From positions 1 through 14,619 of the forward strand of contig JACQAU010000278.1 in assembly GCA_016194835.1 (NCBI GenBank): DNA of 14,619 bases, in the 5' to 3' direction. The notes beneath the pieces were generated by a model. The model was not told the origin of the DNA. It was given only the letters and a program-made list of their open reading frames with translations, and did not search any database. A program made the translations under genes and the position numbers. The first letter of the stretch is position 1. Every line of letters starts with the position of its first letter. Shown here piece by piece: positions 1 to 7,990 of the stretch. Origin of the DNA: Deltaproteobacteria bacterium (GTDB lineage: Bacteria; Bdellovibrionota; UBA1018).

Positions 1-1756
1 TGTCGTTTAGTTTAAAGTTATCAACAGATTTCTGAAGATAATCAGTGTGTTTTTTATTTATTTCTTCTGTTGTCTTGCCCTCAGCGTTAATTTTTATTGC
101 ATAAACTGTTACTTTGCCAGAGGGCTCTACAACTATTCGGGCAGCTTGAGGTGGTTTTTCTGGCTCTTGATCCCACCACCATCTATATGGCATTACAACC
201 GGGTAGTCTGGCGTGGTACTTTCATCTAAAAATTTTGCAGGCACCACGGCCTCAAGACTGACTGGTCTTTCCATGAACTGAGAGTACACATACAGTGTTT
301 TAGCCGTTTTTCCTTGCTTTAATGGTATTTTTCCGCCAACTTCGTACATCCATCCCAGCGCAATTACTCCTGTGCCATTTTTATTTAGGTCCAAGAGCGC
401 AACTCGCGGAATTTGAAATCTCCTATCTGCAACTTTTCTTACAATTGCACGTGTGATGCGTTTTGGGTCTCTAGTTTTGATTATCTTCAGTGTGTCTAAG
501 TCTGGATCATCTTGGGGCGGAGGGTTCCTTGGAGAGCCGTCTTTATCCCAATCCCAAGGACGTCCTAGCATCCAATGATTGTCTTGGATCCACTGGGCAT
601 CTAAAGCTTCTAATAGAAAGCTGTAGTCATCATAGTTTTTAATATACTTTGCCGTGGCATATTGAATAAAAGCAGCATCTCTCTCTATTGGGCTTAAGCC
701 TTTTACTTTTTGTTGGTCACTAAACTCTTCATTATTAAATTTTGCTCTTATTCTTCTCCAGGCTTCTCTTCCAAGAAAATATGGATTAGAGAGCGAAGGA
801 CGAGCAACGCCTTTCATTAGATCTCCAAAGGCAAAAGCATGATTGAAGTCACTGTATGGTGTGTGTTCTGCTCCCATTTCTTGCCAAAGAGCCGCCCAGC
901 CTTCGTTCATGATTTTGGTAACTACGTTACCTGCATAGTGCCTGTGCAATCTTTCATAGCGTTTGGCGATTTCTCTTTGCCATTCTAAAGTATCAGGCGG
1001 GAGATTTGCCACAAAAGCTTGCAATATATTGGCTGTTGGTGGGCGTTGGGTGTGTATTTTTTTAGGATCTTGTAATGTGTCTTGTGGTCCAAAATCATCT
1101 GGAGTTTCTTGATTTCCTCTGATCATGTCTTGAGAGAGTTTTAGTGATTCCAATAGTTGATACCAAGATTGAACTTGATCGTGATCATAACGCTGGTAGC
1201 ACGCATCTAAATACCTAGCTAGCTCTAAAGCTTCGCCAACTGAGTCAATTTCCGAGTCAGCTTGGTGTAAACGGGAGTGTAAACTAAAATGCAGGTGCCC
1301 AATAACATGCAAAATGATAGATACTTGTTCTTTTGGGTTTACCGTATCTCTAAAAAACGGCCGGTGTGGTTGATTTCCGCTTGCAACAAATTCGTATAAA
1401 AACCCAGATGCTTGAATTTGCCTTATGATGTCTCTTCCTTCGGACCAAAACGGGAGCGATGGCCGTCCTTGTGCTGCCAAAATATCCATGTCTCCACCTT
1501 GAACAAAAGTAGCTATGACTGGATTTAGAGTAACACCAAGTTTTTTAAGTATCCCGTCACCAAATAAAAGTCTAAAAGTTTCTTCATATTTTGGAAATAA
1601 ATCTAAATCTTCGCCACTAGAAATAACACGATACCCCTGAGAAGTGAGTGCGTCTTCGCATGGGTTTTCGGATGCGTTTGTAGGCGGCTTTTCGTCTGAA
1701 GCGGAAACTTTGGATGCTAAAAATAGAGCAAATAAACACAGTTTAATAATTTTCAT
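1..1756 (-). CDS. SpoVR/YcgB-family protein with signal peptide (3' end outside window)
   Basis: 585 codons are visible and the frame is still open at base 1, so the C-terminus is missing. The family is recognised from HVIGHLHF (about residues 150-157, matching the HACYGHNSF region of YcgB), WQREI followed by TKIMNEGWA (MNEGWA at 283-288), NPYFLG near 320, and a C-terminal stretch resembling the YcgB tail (RITRAIVRK, VALLDLNKNG, then LKQGKTAKTLYVY). YcgB is about 510 residues; this protein is longer, with an added tail beginning near YRWWWDQEPEK. The N-terminus MKIIKLCLFALFLASKVSA has a basic start, a hydrophobic core and a VSA cleavage site, unlike cytosolic SpoVR. The visible mature part has only two cysteines, C33 and C186. 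The start ATG has AAGG about 8 bases upstream and lies inside the end of the preceding gene (14-bp overlap), implying coupled translation. SpoVR proteins work with the PrkA kinase; the biochemical role is not firmly known. Family call is confident; export is inferred. Confidence 0.87.
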   Translation of the reverse strand, partial: MKIIKLCLFALFLASKVSASDEKPPTNASENPCEDALTSQGYRVISSGEDLDLFPKYEETFRLLFGDGILKKLGVTLNPVIATFVQGGDMDILAAQGRPSLPFWSEGRDIIRQIQASGFLYEFVASGNQPHRPFFRDTVNPKEQVSIILHVIGHLHFSLHSRLHQADSEIDSVGEALELARYLDACYQRYDHDQVQSWYQLLESLKLSQDMIRGNQETPDDFGPQDTLQDPKKIHTQRPPTANILQAFVANLPPDTLEWQREIAKRYERLHRHYAGNVVTKIMNEGWAALWQEMGAEHTPYSDFNHAFAFGDLMKGVARPSLSNPYFLGREAWRRIRAKFNNEEFSDQQKVKGLSPIERDAAFIQYATAKYIKNYDDYSFLLEALDAQWIQDNHWMLGRPWDWDKDGSPRNPPPQDDPDLDTLKIIKTRDPKRITRAIVRKVADRRFQIPRVALLDLNKNGTGVIALGWMYEVGGKIPLKQGKTAKTLYVYSQFMERPVSLEAVVPAKFLDESTTPDYPVVMPYRWWWDQEPEKPPQAARIVVEPSGKVTVYAIKINAEGKTTEEINKKHTDYLQKSVDNFKLND

Positions 1757-4700
1757 ATTCAGCCTTTGCAGCTTCTGGTATTAAAAATCTTTCACATTTA
1801 TGATCATAATTTTCACCCAGTTGATCACCGGTGTCTTTCCTTAGCTTTTCGTAAGATGGCAAAGTTCTGGCTTTTGCCAAAATCATGTCTGTTGTCATTG
1901 TACAGGTTGGTGATAGCGAAGATTCAAATAGTAAATTGATATAAGGTGCGCTTTCTCTTAAGTCAGTGTTCTGTCCTCCGGTAAGAATGGCTTTTGTCAT
2001 AAAGTGTGTCATTTGACCCCATGGCAGTAAACTTACTGCTCGATCAAGACACGTAAAAAATAGTCTAAATTCATCGTAAGTGATTATTGTTGCAATATCA
2101 TTTGGTCTGATCTTTTCAAGTAGTTCACGGCTATGAAGTTTTTGGATAAAACGAAAGTAGAGTTCGGTTAGTTTTTCTGAAAAAGCTTGAAACACTTTCT
2201 GTGGTTCTTCATTTTGAAGTCTACTGATCCAAGTTTCTGGACTTACACATTCGTCTAAGCTATTAAGTCTAAAATAAGAGGCTAAAACTGGTCTTAGGAG
2301 GTTCAAAATTTCTTCGACTGTTTCAGAAAACACATCACTTCTGCTCCTGGCCTTAGGAGCAACTGGTTCATCTCCTAAAAACTCACTTACGCTCATAATA
2401 GAATCAGATCTGGATAAATTAATTGGAAATGGAAAAAATGTGCTATCAGGAGTTGGTAGTTTTTTGAGTTCATCTAAAAATCGTGAAGGATCGTCTTCGG
2501 CGTGCAGGCCAAAGTCTTGGGGTTGCAATGATAATTCGCTTAGTGGAATTTGAGTTTTTTTCTTAATATGATCAACAAAAGCTACAAGCAAAGGTCCTAC
2601 CCAGTTTAGACGATCTTCTAAGCTGGTTGATAGTCTTTTATCTTTTTTGGTTGTTTCTAAAAGAAACTCATAAAGATGCAATCTAAAATTTTCTAACATA
2701 AAAGAAAGAAATTCAAATTGCGAGCGATAATCTGTATCCGAAATTGGTAGCACAATTGTGGCTTCTTGGATAAAAGACGCTATACTACTTTGCGATTTTT
2801 TTCCTGCAACACTGGGGCTAGCCATTTTGGGATCTAGATCGTCATCAGATGATGGTAATATTATTTCTGGTTTTGGTAATATTAATAATGCACTAGCTTT
2901 TGTAAATTGTGCACCTAGGCCGGCTAGTCCTCCGGTAGCAGTTTGTAGAAATTCTCTCGCGTGTAGACGTGGAAACTGATCTGAAATGAGATTTAAAACC
3001 CGTGTTGAAACAAGTCTTAAGCCTTGAGATGATAAATAGTCATTTTTGAACATATCTCTAGCACCTTGAGCAAGTGCTGGCACTTTCGAATGAATTGAAA
3101 AATCTGGAAAATGAAATATTTTGCCAAATCTTGCTAAAATTGAAGGCTCAAACTTAACTGTTTCTCCCCTGGCCATTGCGGCAACTATTTGGTCTTCGAC
3201 AGAGTCTGATGCACTTCCGTATCTGTCTTGAGCTTGTTTGTCTTTTGTGGGATTGATTGTCCAACCAAGAACAATATTACGAACTGGAATTTCGAAAATT
3301 TCACCAGTGCCCATTCGTTTTACACGTAATATTCCATCTTTTGCATCTAAAAGAGATTCAGTAAAAGACACTAGTTTTGATAAAATATTTTCTGACTTTG
3401 CTTTATGTATATCATCCAATAAAATAAAACCTCGGTGTCCGTGTGGGAGAGATAAAAAATTTGATAAATGCTCTAATGTTTTACTGATAGTAATAAATTC
3501 GGGATTGCCCAGGACTTCTTTGTTGTCATCAACGATCTTGTCTACGTTAATACGAAAAGCCCAAGGTTCTAGTTCTTGTGGTTTGTCAAAGTTGTAATAT
3601 TTTAAATCAAGATATTCGATAAGTTTTTCGAAAAGAAAAGTTTTACCAACTGAGGTGTCGCCAAAAAGTATAAATGAACTTGGAACTTTTTTTCCAGGCG
3701 TAGATCTTGTTTGAGATAAAATATGAGGGATGAAATCTGGTGTATTCTCTAGTAGACCATGAAAGCCAAGTTGTTCAAGCGCTAAAGCAGCGTCTGTTGG
3801 GTTTTTTAATTTTTGCAAAGGATCATTGTTAGGCAAATTTTCTAGATTTATTGGGATAGAAAATACTCTTGTTAAAAGTTGCTCAACCCATGATTTATCT
3901 ATCATTTTATTTGTGCGTAATGTTTGATCTTGAACTAAAGCTCTTCTGAGTTCTTTATATGTGCGAATAAAAGCTGTTGTTTGATCTATTTTATTAATGG
4001 CGGCATAGGTATCTATTCGATTGACAATGGTCGCGATAATTTGTTCTTTTGCGGTGTCTCCTTTATATCCCGCAGAAGTCTCTCCGTTTTGCCTGTTAAA
4101 TTTAAAGATATAGTTTTGCTGCTTTACTTGAGGTCTTTCGAAAACTTTTTGAATTAATCTTAATTTGATCTCCTTAGTTGGAGCTTCGAGTTTTACTTGT
4201 TCAAAGTGACTTTCGAGTCCAAAGCGGCCTTCAAGATCAGCTTGGCGGCGTATAGTCTCCAATTCTTCTTCAGTGCCTATTAAGACCATCGAAACGTCAT
4301 TGTGTCCGTTGCTGCCTGGAGTTTCTAAAACGCTTGGTTGCACTTTCCTGCCTTCGGTAGCAAGTAAATAAAGTAAATGTGGCAGTTTCTGGGCCTCTTG
4401 ATCTGTCGGACTTTGTGCGCTATCGCCTAAAAGTCCACCGTCAGCTTGTAGGGCCTTATCTCTAATTTTAAAGCCTGTTTTACCTTGTTCTGCGCCACGC
4501 GGGAGCACTCGGTGTAAAGAGGCCACGGTTTCTAAATCTGCAATCATTGCGACATTTCTAGAAGCCTGTGCTAAGCCGCGCATTGTTTCTAAGTTATCAA
4601 AAACGTCGTTTTGTGTGACTTGTTTGTCTCCTATGAGTTTTTCTAGTTCAAACAATGCCAAGTCTTCGTTTTGATAATTCCATTGGCCAGGTCCACCCAG

Positions 4701-7352
4701 TAATTTGTTAGAAGTCGCCCACCGCCCTAAGATGAGTTTTTTGACTAGTTCTTTTAATTCTTTAGGAACAATCAAAATCCGATGTTTTGCCTGTGATGCT
4801 GCGCTCGCTTGCCTGCTAACAATATCAGTTAAAATGTCTTTTAAATTTGGAAATACATCTTGTTCGTCCTCACTTACTGGGGCTGCGCTTAGATCCTTGA
4901 CTTCTTTCTTTGCCCGCACGGTGTTGGGTGGCCACAAATACCAAGGTGATGTTAAAAACTGCGAATTGAGTTCTAAACTTTTATGTGCGTCTACTTCAAG
5001 TTCATGTGGATATCTTTGAGTGGCCGCTTTCCATTCGTCTGGGGTAGCTAAAATAAGCATTGGAATCTTGCAGGCAACTCCACCTGTACTTTTAAACCGA
5101 TCTAAATCTCTACATTGACCATCTGTAGCTAATAGGAAAAGTTCAGAAACATCACCTACAGCCTCTGTTACTTCAGCGGATATTCCTAAATCCTCTGGAG
5201 AAAGGCCATGTAAGTTATTAGATTTTTCTTCGCCCTCTTCTGCTTCTTCACTATCTTCTTCTTTGTCATCTGTTTCTGTTTGTTCATCTTTTTTGATATC
5301 AGGTTTTTCAGGTTTATCTTTTTTAGAGTCATTATCATCTTCGCCGGCATCTTCTTCTGCATTAACAGTATCTGCTCTGATTAGTTCTTCTTTTTTAGGA
5401 TCGGCTCTTTGTTGTTTTAGAAGTTCGCCTAAATCTACGTAGAGCACATCTCGTTTATTCGGATCTTCTTGATTACTTATCTTTCCTAATTCTTTTTTTA
5501 TTTCTCCCTTTGGGGCTGTAGGATCATATAGATAAAAGCGAAAGCCAGTATTTTGCCAACCTAGTGACCATTTTCCGTGCTCATTATTGGTAAGAAGTCT
5601 AGATAATATAGTACTTCTGAAATAATTTTTTAAGGCAGGTTCTACCAAAAGCACCATGCGCCTAGGCTTTTCAGTTAAGTCAGCTAAAGTTTCGAGCATT
5701 TTTTCTAATTGTGGAAACAGAGAAGGTTTTTTTTCTGTTTGGCGCTGTTCTATTACATATTGCTCAAGCCAAGATATCTGACGAGTCAAATCATTTTCTA
5801 CAAACACATACCATCTGCTTGTACCCAGGCCAGAAAGATCTTGCTTATCATCCAGAATGGATTCATTTGGCCTAAGTACTATGCGTTCTTCAGATCGTGT
5901 AGGAAAAATTAAGGTTTCAGGTTGCGCAAGCCTTCTGATGGCATAATGTCCATTTTGTGTATCAAGTGCTGGTGTTTGCACACAATAGAGATGTCCATGG
6001 ATATCTGGAATTAGCCTTGATTTTAACGAATCACCTGGGACTTCTTCTCTTTCTAACCAAAACGGAGTTGTAGGATTAGGACATATAAAGGCAGGACTCA
6101 AATTTTCTACTCCTATTTGGATTGCAAAGTGTGTAGCTAAAACTCCGCCTTTTGGAAGTCGAGATGTTTTTTCGCCTTTTTTTAATGTCCTAAAAAAGAA
6201 GAGTACCGTAATTTCATTTTTATGTTTTCTTTTGCCATGGATAATTTTTGCACCAACAAGTTGTTTAAAGTCTGCTTCGACTGGAAAAGTTATTATTTGT
6301 GGTGCGGCTGCAAATGCTTGAGATTCAAGGCTTCCTATGTGAACCAAAGCCTGGAACTGTTTTATGTTGTCACCAGGTCTTGGATCAAGTGCAAAGAGTT
6401 TTAAGTCTACATTTGGCATTGGATCATTGTACGCATTAACAGCGACTTCGCGAATAATTTGTAAGTTATCTATGTAAAGTTCATGATGACCTTTGCTTCT
6501 TGGAAGAACCAATAGTTTTCCAGGAAAGAATTTGGTTTCCTGTAAAGAGCCTTGAGATCTTTCAAGATAAATGCCTGTTTTAGTTTCAATAGCGCCTGTT
6601 GGATCAAATTCTCGATATACTAGGCCTTCGACGCCCAAACTTCCTGCTTTTAATGGAGTTTTATAAATCTGTTTTGGGTGTCCTGCGTTTGTGGTTGTTG
6701 TTAGGTTTAATAGTGGCAAAGTGTCACTTGCTTTTGGTTTGTAAGCTTTAGGTCCTTTGCAAGGTGAAACAGTGTCAAAAGCAAGCATGCTGATGCGACC
6801 ATCTGCTAATCTGATTTCCTTAAGGCGTGCAGCTAGTTCTTTTGGCTCAAAAAACTTATCTAAAATCTTTAGACTTCTCTCTAGTTGCGCGGTACTGCCT
6901 GTGTCTTTGACAATGTATACGGTTGTATCGGCTTTTCCTGATTTTGTCTTTCGCGACACGATGAAATAATGCAAGTTTTTACCGTCTTCCTTGTGTATCG
7001 TATGAATAAAGACTAATTCTTTTACTTCTTCATAGACATTTGCATCTGCCAATTTGACTGAGATTATTTTATTATTGTTTTCACTTGTAAAAAAAACATA
7101 GAGTTGCGTTTCGACAAATCCAATAACTGCACTGTCATCTGATTGATCGTCTTCTGAGTGCCTGTAGCAACTAAAAAGCTCAAATGTTTTTCCGTCGTCT
7201 AATGAGTCTACACTGCCAGTTGCAACTGGTGTACCATCATCTTGAGAGCCAGAAGATGCTAAAACAGTGTTTCTGGCTCCTAAAGGATCAATTTGTTGAT
7301 AAATATACATACCATCAGTTTCATAGATCCTGTCATGCGGCAGTTCGGTCAA
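1743..7352 (-). CDS. Giant Hsp100/ClpB-like AAA+ protein, beta-rich N-terminus, two decayed modules and one intact AAA+ module
   Basis: 1869 residues, against about 860 for ClpB. Residues 1-530 are beta-rich with loosely repeated units (a G-x-Y strand recurring, e.g. DGMYIYQ, TGIYLER, GHYAIRR), perhaps propeller blades. Two related modules follow, near 550-800 and 840-1060. They share LFPQLEKML / VFPNLKDIL starts, then MVLLVEPALKNYF / ILIVPKELKELVKKL where Walker A should be, and MLILATPDEW / VLIGTEEELE plus EGRFG (R1043), which match ClpB D1 after its Walker B. Both lack a Walker A and are probably non-catalytic. A very acidic, Lys-rich linker (about 650-710) interrupts the first. The third module resembles ClpB D2: FSIPINLENL, Walker A GDTSVGKT (1231-1238), Walker B FILLDDIHKA (D1313, D1314), and LARFG with R1408 as a candidate arginine finger. 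The last 440 residues are unrecognised. The assigned start is TTG; ATG at codon 15 is the alternative. The frame stays open upstream of the TTG, and the protein probably continues the 198-residue ORF through a frame change. An ATP-driven remodelling role is inferred. Confidence 0.8.
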   Translation of the reverse strand: MTELPHDRIYETDGMYIYQQIDPLGARNTVLASSGSQDDGTPVATGSVDSLDDGKTFELFSCYRHSEDDQSDDSAVIGFVETQLYVFFTSENNNKIISVKLADANVYEEVKELVFIHTIHKEDGKNLHYFIVSRKTKSGKADTTVYIVKDTGSTAQLERSLKILDKFFEPKELAARLKEIRLADGRISMLAFDTVSPCKGPKAYKPKASDTLPLLNLTTTTNAGHPKQIYKTPLKAGSLGVEGLVYREFDPTGAIETKTGIYLERSQGSLQETKFFPGKLLVLPRSKGHHELYIDNLQIIREVAVNAYNDPMPNVDLKLFALDPRPGDNIKQFQALVHIGSLESQAFAAAPQIITFPVEADFKQLVGAKIIHGKRKHKNEITVLFFFRTLKKGEKTSRLPKGGVLATHFAIQIGVENLSPAFICPNPTTPFWLEREEVPGDSLKSRLIPDIHGHLYCVQTPALDTQNGHYAIRRLAQPETLIFPTRSEERIVLRPNESILDDKQDLSGLGTSRWYVFVENDLTRQISWLEQYVIEQRQTEKKPSLFPQLEKMLETLADLTEKPRRMVLLVEPALKNYFRSTILSRLLTNNEHGKWSLGWQNTGFRFYLYDPTAPKGEIKKELGKISNQEDPNKRDVLYVDLGELLKQQRADPKKEELIRADTVNAEEDAGEDDNDSKKDKPEKPDIKKDEQTETDDKEEDSEEAEEGEEKSNNLHGLSPEDLGISAEVTEAVGDVSELFLLATDGQCRDLDRFKSTGGVACKIPMLILATPDEWKAATQRYPHELEVDAHKSLELNSQFLTSPWYLWPPNTVRAKKEVKDLSAAPVSEDEQDVFPNLKDILTDIVSRQASAASQAKHRILIVPKELKELVKKLILGRWATSNKLLGGPGQWNYQNEDLALFELEKLIGDKQVTQNDVFDNLETMRGLAQASRNVAMIADLETVASLHRVLPRGAEQGKTGFKIRDKALQADGGLLGDSAQSPTDQEAQKLPHLLYLLATEGRKVQPSVLETPGSNGHNDVSMVLIGTEEELETIRRQADLEGRFGLESHFEQVKLEAPTKEIKLRLIQKVFERPQVKQQNYIFKFNRQNGETSAGYKGDTAKEQIIATIVNRIDTYAAINKIDQTTAFIRTYKELRRALVQDQTLRTNKMIDKSWVEQLLTRVFSIPINLENLPNNDPLQKLKNPTDAALALEQLGFHGLLENTPDFIPHILSQTRSTPGKKVPSSFILFGDTSVGKTFLFEKLIEYLDLKYYNFDKPQELEPWAFRINVDKIVDDNKEVLGNPEFITISKTLEHLSNFLSLPHGHRGFILLDDIHKAKSENILSKLVSFTESLLDAKDGILRVKRMGTGEIFEIPVRNIVLGWTINPTKDKQAQDRYGSASDSVEDQIVAAMARGETVKFEPSILARFGKIFHFPDFSIHSKVPALAQGARDMFKNDYLSSQGLRLVSTRVLNLISDQFPRLHAREFLQTATGGLAGLGAQFTKASALLILPKPEIILPSSDDDLDPKMASPSVAGKKSQSSIASFIQEATIVLPISDTDYRSQFEFLSFMLENFRLHLYEFLLETTKKDKRLSTSLEDRLNWVGPLLVAFVDHIKKKTQIPLSELSLQPQDFGLHAEDDPSRFLDELKKLPTPDSTFFPFPINLSRSDSIMSVSEFLGDEPVAPKARSRSDVFSETVEEILNLLRPVLASYFRLNSLDECVSPETWISRLQNEEPQKVFQAFSEKLTELYFRFIQKLHSRELLEKIRPNDIATIITYDEFRLFFTCLDRAVSLLPWGQMTHFMTKAILTGGQNTDLRESAPYINLLFESSLSPTCTMTTDMILAKARTLPSYEKLRKDTGDQLGENYDHKCERFLIPEAAKAEYENY

Positions 7353-7378
7353 AACTATTTTGCCTCTTTCTTCTAGAT

Positions 7379-7975
7379 CTACGTTGATGAATTTATTCTA
7401 AACGCAAATGTATATCCGTTACCTAGTTGATGTGTTTTTCTAATAGAAACTAAAATTATTTCTCCGATTTTTTGATGATACCCAGACGAAAAAATAGATA
7501 TATCATCCCGGCTTTCTATAGGATCAGATAGAATGATCTCTTTTTGGTTTAAAATATCAATTAGTGGAGTGTTTTTACTGCCAAAAACCACTTTTGTTTT
7601 ATTATTTTTTGGATTTGTTTTATTACTAAATAATGTGAGTTTGCCATCGACTACTGCCAGTGCTTCTTGTTTATTGGTCCCACGCGAAGAAATGGTTGAT
7701 TGCAATAAAATGCCATTAAAATTTCTTCCAGCACCTAAAACATCACCTCCAATAGCTAAAGGCGAATCTCCCCTGTTTTTTAAAAGATAAACTCCTGGCG
7801 CACGTGTATCAGTTCCTTTGGGATCTGCATAAACTATTTCATAAGGGATATCACCACCGTAAAGGCTCTTGATTTCTATGCTTGAATTTGCAAAGACTTT
7901 TGAGTTTACAATACTGTAAACTGTAAAAAAAATTTGAATGCAAATTTGATAGCTAATAAGCTTACTTTTTGCCAT
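7379..7975 (-). CDS. Exported beta-rich ORF, probably the severed N-terminus of the giant AAA+ protein
   Basis: 198 residues. The N-terminus has basic residues (MAKSK), a hydrophobic stretch to about residue 25 and a VFA site near 27-29, consistent with a Sec signal peptide. The rest is beta-rich. EIVYADPKGT followed by PGVYLLK (46-66) resembles KIVLTELPHD followed by DGMYIYQ at the start of the next ORF, and GLVYREFDPTG followed by TGIYLER near its residues 240-265. The next ORF's frame is open for 15 codons upstream of its TTG, back to a TAG overlapping this ORF's end, and the first strand of that repeat starts before the TTG. One missing base in the AATAAATT stretch (about 7387-7394) would join the two into one protein of over 2,000 residues. 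The start ATG is 15 bp after the PrkA-like stop, with AAAGAG about 10 bases upstream. Alternatives are a real separate small secreted protein or programmed -1 shifting, though no classical slippery heptamer is present. No function can be assigned alone. Confidence 0.72.
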   Translation of the reverse strand: MAKSKLISYQICIQIFFTVYSIVNSKVFANSSIEIKSLYGGDIPYEIVYADPKGTDTRAPGVYLLKNRGDSPLAIGGDVLGAGRNFNGILLQSTISSRGTNKQEALAVVDGKLTLFSNKTNPKNNKTKVVFGSKNTPLIDILNQKEIILSDPIESRDDISIFSSGYHQKIGEIILVSIRKTHQLGNGYTFAFRINSST

Positions 7976-7990
7976 AGCTAAAAACTCTTT

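Noticed and set aside
47..229. Plus-strand ORF at the left edge
   Set aside because: Antisense to the SpoVR-like coding region, which continues open through the window start.
2758..5019. Plus-strand ORFs opposite the giant gene (2758-2979, 3238-3597, 4705-5019)
   Set aside because: They are antisense to conserved AAA+ coding sequence, including its Walker motifs and the decayed module, and show no domain pattern of their own.
7381..7400. Programmed -1 ribosomal frameshift signal
   Set aside because: The sequence ATAAAT is not a canonical X-XXY-YYZ heptamer and no clear downstream stem was seen; a missing base is the simpler explanation.
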